Shown here one piece after another: positions 24,290 to 37,790 of a stretch of DNA of 64,000 bases. Made by a program: the position numbers and the translations under genes. This stretch comes from Membranipora membranacea (Eukaryota > Bryozoa > Gymnolaemata > Cheilostomatida > Membraniporidae): contig OU612065.1 of assembly GCA_914767715.1 (NCBI GenBank), positions 32,674,001-32,738,000 on the forward strand, written 5' to 3'. Below the pieces are notes generated by a model. The model made no database searches and had not been told where the DNA came from. It was given only the letters and a program-made list of their open reading frames with translations. The stretch's first letter is position 1. Each line of letters begins with the position of its first letter.

Positions 24290-25950
24290 TATATCTCATA
24301 TAAAATATTAGCTCCCTGTGACGATGCGTATTCTATGGAGGTGCTTTGCAAGAATTGGACAAAAATCGATAGGTACGGTCCTGGGGAAATTGGCCAATAA
24401 TTGGGCAGAATTCCTTACTCGCTTAGAAACGCTTGAAACTCTGTTTTGACGTTCGTGATGACGTCCCTATATCTCATATAAAATATTAGCTCCCTGTGAT
24501 GATGCGTATTCTATCGAAGTGTTTTGCAAGAAATGGACAAAAATCAATAGATACGGTCCTGGGTAAATTGGCCAATAATTGGGCAGAATTCCTTACTCGC
24601 TTAGAAACGTTTGAAACTCTGTTTTGACGTTCGTGATGACGTCCCTATATCTCATATAAAATATTAGCTCCCTGTGATGATGCGTATTCTATCGAAGTGT
24701 TTTGCAAGAAATTGACAAAAATCGATAGGTACGGTCCTGGAAAAATTGGCCAATAATTGGGCAGAATTCTTTACTCGCTTAGAAACGCTTGAAACTATGT
24801 TTTAACGTTCGTGATAAAGTCCCTATATCTCATATAAAATATTAGATCCCTGTGATGATGCGTATTCTATCGAGGTGTTTTGCAAGAAATTGACAAAAAT
24901 CGATAGGTACGGTCATGGGGAAATTGGCCAATAATTGGGCAGAATTCCTTACTCGCTTAGTAACGCTTGAAACTCTGTTTTGACGTTCGCAATGACGTCC
25001 CAATATCTCAAATGAAATATTAGCTCCCTGTGACGATGCGTATTCTATCGTGGTGTTTTGCAAGAAATTGACAAAAATCGATAGGTACGGTCCTGGGGAA
25101 ATTGGCCAATAATTGGGCAGAATTCCTTACTCGCTTAGAAACGCTTGAAACTCTGTTTTGACGTTTGCAATGACGTCCCAATATCTCATATGAAATATTA
25201 GCTCCCTGTGACGATGCGTATTCTATCGTGGTGTTTTGCAAGAAATTGACAAAAATCGATAGGTACGGTCCTGGGGAAATTGGCCAATAATTGGGCAAAA
25301 TTCCTTACTCGCTTAGAAACGCTTGAAACTCTGTTTTGAAATTCGCAATGACGTCCCAATATCTCATATAAAATATTAACTCCCTGTGACGATGCGTATT
25401 CTATGGAGGTGTTTTGCAAGAAATTGACAAAAATCGATAGGTACGGTCCTGGGGAAATTGGCCAATAATTGGGCAGAATTCCTTACTCGCTTAGAAAGGC
25501 TTGAAACTCTGTTTTGACGTTCGCAATGACGTCCCAATATCTCATATAAAATATTAACTCCCTGTGACGATGCGTATTCTATGGAGGTGTTTTGCAAGAA
25601 ATGGACAAAAATCGATAGGTACGGTCCTGGGGAAATTGGCCAATAATTGGGCAGAATTCCTTACTCGCTTAGAAACGCTTGAAACTCTGTTTTGACGTTC
25701 GCAATGACGTCCCAATATCTCATTTAAAATATTAGCTCCCTGTGACGATGCCTATTCTATGGAGGTGTTTTGCAAGAAATTGACAAAAATCGATAGGTAC
25801 GGTCCTGGGGAAATTGGCCAATAATTGGGCAGAATTCCTTACTCGCTTAGAAACGCTTGAAACTCTTTTTTGACGTTCGCAATGAAGTCCCAACATCTCG
25901 TATGAAATATTAGCTCCCTGTGACGATGCGTATTCTATGGAGGTGTTTTG
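24290..25950. repeat. Segment repeated at about 44.58-46.24 kb (offset 20,291 bp)
   Basis: Markers GGTGCTTTGCAAGAATTGG, AATAGATACGG with CTGGGTAAATTGG, TTAGATCCCTG, CTCAAATGAAATA and TTTTGAAATTCGC occur in the same order 20,291 bp downstream. That distance is 114 monomers minus 1 bp, the missing base being the deletion near 44175. Confidence 0.85.
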
Positions 25951-26984
25951 CAAGAAATTGACAAAATTCGATAGGTACGGTCCTGGGGAAATTGGCCAAT
26001 AATTGGGCAGAATTCCTTACTCGCTTAGAAAGGCTTGAAACTCTGTTTTGACGTTCGCAATGACGTCCCAATATCTCATATAAAATATTAGCCCCCTGTG
26101 ACGATGCGTATTCTATGGAGGTGTTTTGCAAGAAATTGACAAAAATCGATAGGTACGGTCCTGGGGAAATTGGCCAATAATTGGGCAGAATTCCTTACTC
26201 GCTTAGAAAGGCTTGAAACTCTGTTTTGACGTTCGCAATGACGTCCCAATATCTCATATGAAATATTAGCTCCCTGTGATGATGCGTGTTCTATCGAGGT
26301 GTTTTGCAAGAAATTGAAACAACTCGATTGGTACGGTCCTTGGGAAATTGGCCAATAATTGGGCAGAATTCCTTACTCGCTTAGAAACGCTTGAAACTCT
26401 GTTTTGACGTTCGCAATGACGTCCAAATATCTCATATGAATTATTAGCTCCCTGTGACGATGCGTATTCTGTGGAGGTGTTTTGCAAGAACTTGAAAAAA
26501 ATCGATAGGTACGGTCCTGGGGAAATTGGCCAATAATTGGGCAGAATTCCTTACTCGCTTAGAAACGCTTGAAACTCTGTTTTGACGTTCGCAATGACGT
26601 CCCAATATCTCATATGAAATATTAGCTCCCTGTGACGATGCGTATTCCGTGGAGGTGTTTTGCAAGAAATTGACAAAAATCGATAGGTACGGTCCTGGGG
26701 AAATTGGCCAATAATTGGGCAGAATTCCTTACTCGCTTAGAAACGCTTGAAACTCTGTTTTGACGTTCGCAATGACGTCCCAATATCTCATATAAAATAT
26801 TAGCTCCTTATGACGATGCGTATTCTATGGAGGTGTTTTGCAAGAAATTGACAAAAATCGAAAGGTACGGTCCTGGGGAAATTGGCCAATAATTGGGCAG
26901 AATTCCTTACTCGCTTAGAAACGCTTGAAACTCTGTTTTGACGTTCGCAATGACGTCCCAATATCTCATATAAAATATTAGCTC

Positions 26985-28139
26985 CCTGTGACGATGCGTA
27001 TTCTATGGAGGTGTTTTGCAAGAAATTGACAAAAATCGATAGGTACGGTCCTGGGGAAATTGGCCAATAATTTGGCAGAATGCCTTACTCGCTTAAAAAC
27101 GCTTGAAACTCTGTTTTGACGTTCGCAATGACGTCCCAATATCTCATATGAAATATTAGCTCCCTGTGACGATGCGTATTCTATCGTGGTGTTTTGCAAG
27201 AAATTGACAAAAATCGATAGGTACGGTCCTGGGGAAATTGGCCAATAATTGGGCAGAATTCCTTACTCGCTTAGAAACGCTTGAAACTCTGTTTTGACGT
27301 TTGCAATGACGTCCCAATATCTCATATGAAATATTAGCTCCCTGTGACGATGCGTATTCTATCGTGGTGTTTTGCAAGAAATTGACAAAAATCGATAGGT
27401 ACGGTCCTGGGGAAATTGGCCAATAATTGGGCAAAATTCCTTACTCGCTTAGAAACGCTTGAAACTCTGTTTTGAAATTCGCAATGACGTCCCAATATCT
27501 CATATAAAATATTAACTCCCTGTGACGATGCGTATTCTATGGAGGTGTTTTGCAAGAAATTGACAAAAATCGATAGGTACGGTCCTGGGGAAATTGGCCA
27601 ATAATTTGGCAGAATGCCTTACTCGCTTAAAAACGCTTGAAACTCTGTTTTGACGTTCGCAATGACGTCCCAATATCTCATATGAAATATTAGCTCCCTG
27701 TGACGATGCGTATTCTATCGTGGTGTTTTGCAAGAAATTGACAAAAATCGATAGGTACGGTCCTGGGGAAATTGGCCAATAATTGGGCAGAATTCCTTAC
27801 TCGCTTAGAAACGCTTGAAACTCTGTTTTGACGTTTGCAATGACGTCCCAATATCTCATATGAAATATTAGCTCCCTGTGACGATGCGTATTCTATCGTG
27901 GTGTTTTGCAAGAAATTGACAAAAATCGATAGGTACGGTCCTGGGGAAATTGGCCAATAATTGGGCAAAATTCCTTACTCGCTTAGAAACGCTTGAAACT
28001 CTGTTTTGAAATTCGCAATGACGTCCCAATATCTCATATAAAATATTAACTCCCTGTGACGATGCGTATTCTATGGAGGTGTTTTGCAAGAAATTGACAA
28101 AAATCGATAGGTACGGTCCTGGGGAAATTGGCCAATAAT
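26985..28139. repeat. Tandem trimer higher-order repeat, 2 x 534 bp
   Basis: A three-monomer unit repeats directly at 26985-27518 and 27519-28052, with identity to about 28139. Each copy holds the GAATGCC/TTAAAAACG unit, a TTTTGACGTTTGC unit with CTATCGTGG, and a GGCAAAATTCC/TTTTGAAATTCGC unit. I saw no differences between the copies. Confidence 0.9.
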
Positions 28140-28189
28140 TGGGCAGAATTCCTTACTCGCTTAGAAAGGCTTGAAACTCTGTTTTGACG

Positions 28190-31100
28190 TTCGCAATGAC
28201 GTCCCAATATCTCATATAAAATATTAACTCCCTGTGACGATGCGTATTCTATGGAGGTGTTTTGCAAGAAATGGACAAAAATCGATAGGTACGGTCCTGG
28301 GGAAATTGGCCAATAATTGGGCAGAATTCCTTACTCGCTTAGAAACGCTTGAAACTCTGTTTTGACGTTCGCAATGACGTCCCAATATCTCATATAAAAT
28401 ATTAGCTCCCTGTGACGATGCCTATTCTATGGAGGTGTTTTGCAAGAAATTGACAAAAATCGATAGGTACGGTCCTGGGGAAATTGGCCAATAATTGGGC
28501 AGAATTCCTTACTCGCTTAGAAACGCTTGAAACTCTTTTTTGACGTTCGCAATGAAGTCCCAACATCTCGTATGAAATATTAGCTCCCTGTGACGATGCG
28601 TATTCTATGGAGGTGTTTTGCAAGAAATTGACAAAATTCGATAGGTACGGTCCTGGGGAAATTGGCCAATAATTGGGCAGAATTCCTTACTCGCTTAGAA
28701 ACGCTTGAAACTCTGTTTTGACGTTCGCAATGACGTCCCAATATCTCATATGAAATATTAGCTCCCTGTGACGATGCGTATTCTATCGTGGTGTTTTGCA
28801 AGAAATTGACAAAAATCGATAGGTACGGTCCTGGGGAAATTGGCCAATAATTGGGCAGAATTCCTTACTCGCTTAGGAACGCTTGAAACTCTGTTTTGAC
28901 GTTCGTGATGACGTTCCTATATCTCATATAAAATATTAGCTCCCTGTGATGATGCGTATTCTATCGAAGTGTTTTGCAAGAAATTGACAAAAATCGATAG
29001 GTACGGTCCTGGAAAAATCGGCCAATAATTGGGCAGAATTCCTTACTCGCTTAGAAACGCTTGAAACTCTGTTTAGACGTTCGCAATGACGTCCCAATAT
29101 CTCATATAAAATATTAACTCCCTGTGACGATGCGTATTCTATGGAGGTGTTTTGCAAGAAATTGACAAAAATCGATAGGTACGGTCCTGGGGAAATTGGC
29201 CAATAATTGGGCAGAATTCCTTACTCGCTTAGAAACGTTTGAAACTCTGTTTTGACGTTCGTGATGACGTCCCTATATCTCATATAAAATATTAGCTCCC
29301 TGTGATGATGCGTATTCTATCGAAGTGTTTTGCAAGAAATTGACAAAAATCGATAGGTACGGTCCTGGAAAAATTGGCCAATAATTGGGCAGAATTCCTT
29401 ACTCGCTTAGAAACGCTTGAAACTATGTTTTAACGTTCGTGATAAAGTCCCTATATCTCATATAAAATATTAGCTCCCTGTGATGATGCGTATTCTATCG
29501 AGGTGTTTTGCAAGAAATTGACAAAAATCGATAGGTACGGTCCTGGGGAAATTGGCCAATAATTGGGCAGAATTCCTTACTCGCTTAGTAACGCTTGAAA
29601 CTCTGTTTTGACGTTCGCAATGACGTCCCAATATCTCATATGAAATATTAGCTCCCTGTGACGATGCGTATTCTATCGTGGTGTTTTGCAAGAAATTGAC
29701 AAAAATCGATAGGTACGGTCCTGGGGAAATTGGCCAATAATTGGGCAGAATTCCTTACTCGCTTAGAAACGCTTGAAACTCTGTTTTGACGTTCGTGATG
29801 ACGTCCCTATATCTCATATAAAATATTAGCTCCCTGTGATGATGCGTATTCTATCGAGGTGTTTTGCAAGAAATTGACAAAAATCGATAGGTACGGTCCT
29901 GGGGAAAATGGCCAATAATTGGGCAAAATTCCTTACTCGCTTAGTAACGCTTGAAACTCTGTTTTGACGTTCGCAATGACGTCCCAATATCTCATATAAA
30001 ATATTAACTCCCTGTGACGATGCGTATTCTATGGAGGTGTTTTGCAAGAAATGGACAAAAATCGATAGGTACGGTCCTGGGGAAATTGGCCAATAATTGG
30101 GCAGAATTCCTTACTCGCTTAGAAACGCTTGAAACTCTGTTTTGACGTTCGCAATGACGTCCCAATATCTCATATAAAATATTAGCTCCCTGTGACGATG
30201 CCTATTCTATGGAGGTGTTTTGCAAGAAATTGACAAAAATCGATAGGTACGGTCCTGGGGAAATTGGCCAATAATTGGGCAGAATTCCTTACTCGCTTAG
30301 AAACGCTTGAAACTCTTTTTTGACGTTCGCAATGAAGTCCCAACATCTCGTATGAAATATTAGCTCCCTGTGACGATGCGTATTCTATGGAGGTGTTTTG
30401 CAAGAAATTGACAAAATTCGATAGGTACGGTCCTGGGGAAATTGGCCAATAATTGGGCAGAATTCCTTACTCGCTTAGAAACGCTTGAAACTCTGTTTTG
30501 ACGTTCGCAATGACGTCCCAATATCTCATATGAAATATTAGCTCCCTGTGACGATGCGTATTCTATCGTGGTGTTTTGCAAGAAATTGACAAAAATCGAT
30601 AGGTACGGTCCTGGGGAAATTGGCCAATAATTGGGCAGAATTCCTTACTCGCTTAGGAACGCTTGAAACTCTGTTTTGACGTTCGTGATGACGTTCCTAT
30701 ATCTCATATAAAATATTAGCTCCCTGTGATGATGCGTATTCTATCGAAGTGTTTTGCAAGAAATTGACAAAAATCGATAGGTACGGTCCTGGAAAAATCG
30801 GCCAATAATTGGGCAGAATTCCTTACTCGCTTAGAAACGCTTGAAACTCTGTTTAGACGTTCGCAATGACGTCCCAATATCTCATATAAAATATTAACTC
30901 CCTGTGACGATGCGTATTCTATGGAGGTGTTTTGCAAGAAATTGACAAAAATCGATAGGTACGGTCCTGGGGAAATTGGCCAATAATTGGGCAGAATTCC
31001 TTACTCGCTTAGAAACGTTTGAAACTCTGTTTTGACGTTCGTGATGACGTCCCTATATCTCATATAAAATATTAGCTCCCTGTGATGATGCGTATTCTAT

Positions 31101-33540
31101 CGAAGTGTTTTGCAAGAAATTGACAAAAATCGATAGGTACGGTCCTGGAAAAATTGGCCAATAATTGGGCAGAATTCCTTACTCGCTTAGAAACGCTTGA
31201 AACTATGTTTTAACGTTCGTGATAAAGTCCCTATATCTCATATAAAATATTAGCTCCCTGTGATGATGCGTATTCTATCGAGGTGTTTTGCAAGAAATTG
31301 ACAAAAATCGATAGGTACGGTCCTGGGGAAATTGGCCAATAATTGGGCAGAATTCCTTACTCGCTTAGTAACGCTTGAAACTCTGTTTTGACGTTCGCAA
31401 TGACGTCCCAATATCTCATATGAAATATTAGCTCCCTGTGACGATGCGTATTCTATCGTGGTGTTTTGCAAGAAATTGACAAAAATCGATAGGTACGGTC
31501 CTGGGGAAATTGGCCAATAATTGGGCAGAATTCCTTACTCGCTTAGAAACGCTTGAAACTCTGTTTTGACGTTCGTGATGACGTCCCTATATCTCTTATA
31601 AAATATTAGCTCCCTGTGATGATGCGTATTCTATCGAGGTGTTTTGCAAGAAATTGACAAAAATCGATAGGTACGGTCCTGGGGAAAATGGCCAATAATT
31701 GGGCAAAATTCCTTACTCGCTTAGTAACGCTTGAAACTCTGTTTTGACGTTCGCAATGACGTCCCAATATCTCATATAAAATATTAACTCCCTGTGACGA
31801 TGCGTATTCTATGGAGGTGTTTTGCAAGAAATGGACAAAAATCGATAGGTACGGTCCTGGGGAAATTGGCCAATAATTGGGCAGAATTCCTTACTCGCTT
31901 AGAAACGCTTGAAACTCTGTTTTGACGTTCGCAATGACGTCCCAATATCTCATATAAAATATTAGCTCCCTGTGACGATGCCTATTCTATGGAGGTGTTT
32001 TGCAAGAAATTGACAAAAATCGATAGGTACGGTCCTGGGGAAATTGGCCAATAATTGGGCAGAATTCCTTACTCGCTTAGAAACGCTTGAAACTCTTTTT
32101 TGACGTTCGCAATGAAGTCCCAACATCTCGTATGAAATATTAGCTCCCTGTGACGATGCGTATTCTATGGAGGTGTTTTGCAAGAAATTGACAAAATTCG
32201 ATAGGTACGGACCTGGGGAAATTGGCCAATAATTGGGCAGAATTCCTTACTCGCTTAGAAACGCTTGAAACTCTGTTTTGACGTTCGCAATGACGTCCCA
32301 ATATCTCATATGAAATATTAGCTCCCTGTGACGATGCGTATTCTATCGTGGTGTTTTGCAAGAAATTGACAAAAATCGATAGGTACGGTCCTGGGGAAAT
32401 TGGCCAATAATTGGGCAGAATTCCTTACTCGCTTAGGAACGCTTGAAACTCTGTTTTGACGTTCGTGATGACGTTCCTATATCTCATATAAAATATTAGC
32501 TCCCTGTGATGATGCGTATTCTATCGAAGTGTTTTGCAAGAAATTGACAAAAATCGATAGGTACGGTCCTGGAAAAATCGGCCAATAATTGGGCAGAATT
32601 CCTTACTCGCTTAGAAACGCTTGAAACTCTGTTTAGACGTTCGCAATGACGTCCCAATATCTCATATAAAATATTAACTCCCTGTGACGATGCGTATTCT
32701 ATGGAGGTGTTTTGCAAGAAATTGACAAAAATCGATAGGTACGGTCCTGGGGAAATTGGCCAATAATTGGGCAGAATTCCTTACTCGCTTAGAAACGTTT
32801 GAAACTCTGTTTTGACGTTCGTGATGACGTCCCTATATCTCATATAAAATATTAGCTCCCTGTGATGATGCGTATTCTATCGAAGTGTTTTGCAAGAAAT
32901 TGACAAAAATCGATAGGTACGGTACTGGAAAAATTGGCCAATAATTGGGCAGAATTCCTTACTCGCTTAGAAACGCTTGAAACTATGTTTTAACGTTCGT
33001 GATAAAGTCCCTATATCTCATATAAAATATTAGCTCCCTGTGATGATGCGTATTCTATCGAGGTGTTTTGCAAGAAATTGACAAAAATCGATAGGTACGG
33101 TCCTGGGGAAATTGGCCAATAATTGGGCAGAATTCCTTACTCGCTTAGTAACGCTTGAAACTCTGTTTTGACGTTCGCAATGACGTCCCAATATCTCATA
33201 TGAAATATTAGCTCCCTGTGACGATGCGTATTCTATCGTGGTGTTTTGCAAGAAATTGACAAAAATCGATAGGTACGGTCCTGGGGAAATTGGCCAATAA
33301 TTGGGCAGAATTCCTTACTCGCTTAGAAACGCTTGAAACTCTGTTTTGACGTTCGTGATGACGTCCCTATATCTCTTATAAAATATTAGCTCCCTGTGAT
33401 GATGCGTATTCTATCGAGGTGTTTTGCAAGAAATTGACAAAAATCGATAGGTACGGTCCTGGGGAAAATGGCCAATAATTGGGCAAAATTCCTTACTCGC
33501 TTAGTAACGCTTGAAACTCTGTTTTGACGTTCGCAATGAC
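28190..33540. repeat. Tandem decamer higher-order repeat, 3 x 1,780 bp
   Basis: Ten-monomer units repeat at offsets of exactly 1,780 bp; corresponding points are 28402, 30182 and 31962. Each copy holds in order GATGCCTATTC, CTCTTTTTTGACG with AATGAAGTCCC, ACAAAATTCG, CTATCGTGG, GACGTTCCTAT, CTGGAAAAATCGG, CTGTTTAGACG, AAACGTTTG, CTATGTTTTAACG with GATAAAGTCC, TTAGTAACG, and GGGGAAAATGG. Differences are sporadic, for example CTCATATAAAA against CTCTTATAAAA (29816 against 31596), GGTCC against GGACC (32210) and GGTCCTGG against GGTACTGG (32923). This is the cleanest multi-copy higher-order block in the window. Confidence 0.93.
29247..29424. repeat. Reference type B monomer (178 bp)
   Basis: A representative type B unit. 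Relative to type A it has TG at positions 16-17 (CGTGATG), T28 (TCCCTAT), T60 (GATGATG) and C75 (CTATCGA), often with A78 (CGAAGTG). It also shows CCTGGAAAAATTGG in place of CCTGGGGAAATTGG, a variant limited to a subset of B units. The C60-to-T change removes a CpG, consistent with a deamination-type transition, although the direction of change is not known. A sub-variant, B', carries CTATGTTTTAACG or CTATGTTTTGACG and GTGATAAAGTCCC (for example near 2850, 3384, 29425, 31205, 32985, 47045, 50613, 53823 and 59163). Confidence 0.92.
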
Positions 33541-36500
33541 CTCCCAATATCTCATATGAAGTATTAGCTCCCTGTGAAGATGCGTATTCTATGGAGGTGT
33601 TTTGCAAGAAATTGACAAAAATTGATAGGTACGGTCCTGGGGAAATTGGCCAATAATTGGGCAGAATTCCTTACTCGCTTAGAAACGCTTGAAACTCTGT
33701 TTTGACGTTCGTGATGACGTCCCTATATCTCATATAAAATATTAGCTCCCTGTGACGATGCGTTTTCTATCGAGGTGTTTTGCAAGAAATTGACAAAGAT
33801 CGATAGGTACGGTCCTGGGGAAATTGGCCAATAATTGGGCAGAATTCCTTACTCGCTTAGAAACGCTTGAAACTCTGTTTTGACGTTCGCAATGACGTCC
33901 CAATATCTCATATAAAATATTAGCTCCCTGTGACGATGCGTATTCTATGGAGGTGTTTTGCAAGAAATTGACAAAAATCGATAGGTACGGTCCTGGGGAA
34001 ATTGGCCAATAATTGGGCAGAATTCCTTACTCGCTTAGAACCGATTGAAACTCTGTTTTGACATTCGCAATGACGTCCCAATATCTCATATGAAATATTA
34101 GCTCCCTGTGACGATGCGTATTCTATGGAGGTGTTTTGCAAGAAATTGACAAAAATCGATAGGTACGGTCCTGGGGAAATTGGCCAATAATTGGGCAGAA
34201 TTCCTTACTCGCTTAGAAACGCTTGAAACTCTGTTTTGACGTTCGCAATGACGTCCCAATATCTCATATAAAATATTAGCTCCCTGTGACGATGCGTATT
34301 CTATGGAGGTGTTTTGCAAGAAATGGACAAAAATCGATAGGTACGGTCCTGGGGAAATTGGCCAATAATTGGGCAGAATTCCTTACTCGCTTAGAAACGC
34401 TTGAAACTCTGTTTTGACGTTCGCAATGACGTCCCAATATCTCATATAAAATATTAGCTCCCTGTGACGATGCCTATTCTATGGAGGTGTTTTGCAAGAA
34501 ATTGACAAAAATCGATAGGTACGGTCCTGGGGAAATTGGCCAATAATTGGGCAGAATTCCTTACTCGCTTAGAAACGCTTGAAACTCTTTTTTGACGTTC
34601 GCAATGACGTCCCAACATCTCGTATGAAATATTAGCTCCCTGTGACGATGCGTATTCTATGGAGGTGTTTTGCAAGAAATTGACAAAAATCGATAGGTAC
34701 GGTCCTGGGGAAATTGGCCAATAATTGGGCAGAATTCCTTACTCGCTTAGAAACGCTTGAAACTCTGTTTTGACGTTCGCAATGACGTCCCAATATCTCA
34801 TATGAAATATTAGCTCCCTGTGACGATGCGTATTCTATCGTGGTGTTTTGCAAGAAATTGACAAAAATCGATAGGTACGGTCCTGGGGAAATTGGCCAAT
34901 AATTGGGCAGAATTCCTTACTCGCTTAGAAACGGTTGAAACTCTGTTTTGACGTTCGTGATGACGTCCATATATCTCTTATAAAATATTAGCGCCCTGTG
35001 ATGATGCGTATTCTATCGAGGTGTTATGCAAGAAATTGACAAAAATTGATAGGTACGGTCCTGGGGAAATTGGCCAATAATTGGGCAGAATTCCTTACTC
35101 GCTTAGAAACGCTTGAAACTCTGTTTTGACGTTCGCAATGACGTCCCAATATCTCATATAAAATATTAACTCCCTGTGACGATGCGTATTCTATGGAGGT
35201 GTTTTGCAAGAAATTGACAAAAATCGATAGGTACGGTCCTGGGGAAATTGGCCAATAATTGGGCAGAATTCCTTACTCGCTTAGGAACGCCTGAAACTCT
35301 GTTTTGACGTTCGTGATGACGTTCCTATATCTCATATAAAATATTAGCTCCCTGTGATGATGCGTATTCTATCGAAGTGTTTTGCAAGAAATTGACAAAA
35401 ATCGATAGGTACGGTCCTGGAAAAATCGGCCAATAATTGGGCAGAATTCCTTACTCGCTTAGAAATGCTTGAAACTCTGTTTTGACGTTCGCAATGACGT
35501 CCCAATATCTCATATAAAATATTAACTCCCTGTGACGATGCGTATTCTATGGAGGTGTTTTGCAAGAAATTGACAAAAATCGATAGGTACGGTCCTGGGG
35601 AAATTGGCCAATAATTGGGCAGAATTCCTTACTCGCTTAGAAACACTTGAAACTCTGTTTTGACGTTCTTGATGACGTCCCTATATCACTTATAAAATAT
35701 TAGCTCCCTGTGATGATGCGTATTCTATGGAGGTGTTTTGCAAGAAATTGACAAAAATCGATAGGTACGGTCCTGGGGAAATTGGCCAATAATTGGGCAG
35801 AATTACTTACCTGCTTAGTAACGCTTGAAACTCTGTTTTGACGTTCGCAATGACGTCCCAATATCTCATATAAAATATTAGCTCCCTGTGACGATCCGTA
35901 TTCTATGGAGGTGTTTTGCAAGAAATGGACAAAAATCGATAGGTACGGTCCTGGGGAAATTGACCAATAATTGGGCAGAATTCCTTACTCGCTTAGAAAC
36001 GCTTGAAACTCTGTTTTGACGTTCGTGATGACATCCCTATATCTCATGTAAAATATTAGCTCCCTGTGATGATGCGTATTCTATCGAAGTGTTTTGCAAG
36101 AAATGGACAAAAATCGTTAGGTACGGTCCTGGGGAACTTGGCCAATAATTGGGCAGAATTCCTTACTCGCTTAGAAACGCTTGAAACTCTGTTTTGACGT
36201 TCGCAATGACGTCCCAATATCTCATATGAAATATTAGCTCCCTGTGACGATGCGTATTCCGTGGAGGTGTTTTGCAAGAAATTGACAAAAATCGATAGGT
36301 ACGGTCCTGGGGAAATTGGCCAATAATTGGGCAGAATTCCTTACTCGCTTAGAAACGCTTGAAACTCTGTTTTGACGTTCGCAATGACGTCCCAATATCT
36401 CATATAAAATATTAGCTCCTTATGACGATGCGTATTCTATGGAGGTGTTTTGCAAGAAATTGACAAAAATCGAAAGGTACGGTCCTGGGGAAATTGGCCA

Positions 36501-36589
36501 ATAATTGGGCAGAATTCCTTACTCGCTTACAAACGCTTGAAACTCTGTTTTGACGTTCGTGATGACGTCCCTATATCTCATATAAAATA
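33030..36589. repeat. 20-mer higher-order unit, isolated copy (3,560 bp)
   Basis: Twenty monomers whose marker order recurs at 47091, 50658, 53868 and 59208. The order is TTAGTAACG, CTATCGTGG, CTCTTATAAAA, GGGGAAAATGG, GACCTCCC, GACAAAGATCG, ACCGATTG, GATGCCTATTC, CTCTTTTTTGACG, AAACGGTTG, TAGCGCCC, GACGTTCC, CTGGAAAAATCGG, GTTCTTGATG, GATCCGTATTC, GACATCCC, GGGGAACTTGG and ATTCCGTGG. Its first monomers overlap the third decamer copy, so the two higher-order families are nested. Confidence 0.88.
33875..34052. repeat. Reference type A monomer (178 bp)
   Basis: A near-consensus type A unit. Diagnostic bases, in monomer coordinates, are C16 A17 (CGCAATG), A28 (TCCCAAT), C60 (GACGATG), G75 and G78 (CTATGGAGG). 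It contains AatII (GACGTC), ClaI (ATCGAT) and EcoRI (GAATTC) sites and the 10-bp palindrome ATTGGCCAAT. Its 3' end carries the marker variant ACCGATTG in place of ACGCTTG, seen also near 700, 8381, 19087, 37243, 39203, 42230, 48102, 51670, 54890, 60219 and 63421. Type A units differ among themselves mainly at ATATAAA/ATATGAA, AGCTCC/AACTCC/AGCCCC and ATTGAC/ATGGAC. Confidence 0.93.
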
Positions 36590-37790
36590 TTAGCTCCCTG
36601 TGATGATGCGTTTTCTATCGAGGTGTTTTGCAAGAAATTGACAAAAATCGATAGGTACGGTCCTGGGGAAATTGGCCAATAATTGGGCAAAATTCCTTAC
36701 TCGCTTAGTAACGCTTGAAACTCTGTTTTGACGTTCGCAATGACCTCCCAATATCTCATATGAAGTATTAGCTCCCTGTGAAGATGCGTATTCTATGGAG
36801 GTGTTTTGCAAGAAATTGACAAAAATTGATAGGTACGGTCCTGGGGAAATTGGCCAATAATTGGGCAGAATTCCTTACTCGCTTAGAAACGCTTGAAACT
36901 CTGTTTTGACGTTCGTGATGACGTCCCTATATCTCATATAAAATATTAGCTCCCTGTGATGATGCGTTTTCTATCGAGGTGTTTTGCAAGAAATTGACAA
37001 AGATCGATAGGTACGGTCCTGGGGAAATTGGCCAATAATTGGGCAGAATTCCTTTCTCGCTTAGAAACGCTTGAAACTCTGTTTTGACGTTCGCAATGAC
37101 GTCCCAATATCTCATATAAAATATTAGCTCCCTGTGACGATGCGTACTCTATGGAGGTGTTTTGCAAGAAATTGACAAAAATCGATAGGTACGGTCCTGG
37201 GGAAATTGGCCAATAATTGGGCAGAATTCCTTACTCGCTTAGAACCGATTGAAACTCTGTTTTGACATTCGCAATGACGTCCCAATATCTCATATGAAAT
37301 ATTAGCTCCCTGTGACGATGCGTATTCTATGGAGGTGTTTTGCAAGAAATTGACAAAAATCGATAGGTACGGTCCTGGGGAAATTGGCCAAAAATTGGGC
37401 AGAATTCCTTACTCGCTTAGAAACGCTTGAAACTCTGTTTTGACGTTCGAAATGACGTCCCAATATCTCATATAAAATATTAGCTCCCTGTGACGATGCG
37501 TATTCTATGGAGGTGTTTTGCAAGAAATGGACAAAAATCGATAGGTACGGTCCTGGGGAAATTGGCCAATAATTGGGCAGAATTCCTTACTCGCTTAGAA
37601 ACGCTTGAAACTCTGTTTTGACGTTCGCAATGACGTCCCAATATCTCATATAAAATATTAGCTCCCTGTGACGATGCCTATTCTATGGAGGTGTTTTGCA
37701 AGAAATTGACAAAAATCGATAGGTACGGTCCTGGGGAAATTGGCCAATAATTGGGCAGAATTCCTTACTCGCTTAGAAACGCTTGAAACT
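36590..37790. repeat. A/B array linking the 20-mer copy and the 17-mer pair
   Basis: In-phase 178-bp units. The series GACCTCCC, CCTTTCTCGC, ACCGATTG, CCAAAAATTGG and TTCGAAATG matches the window start (offset 36,544 bp) and the window end (62.77-63.7 kb, offset 26,177 bp). No other element is present. Confidence 0.85.
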
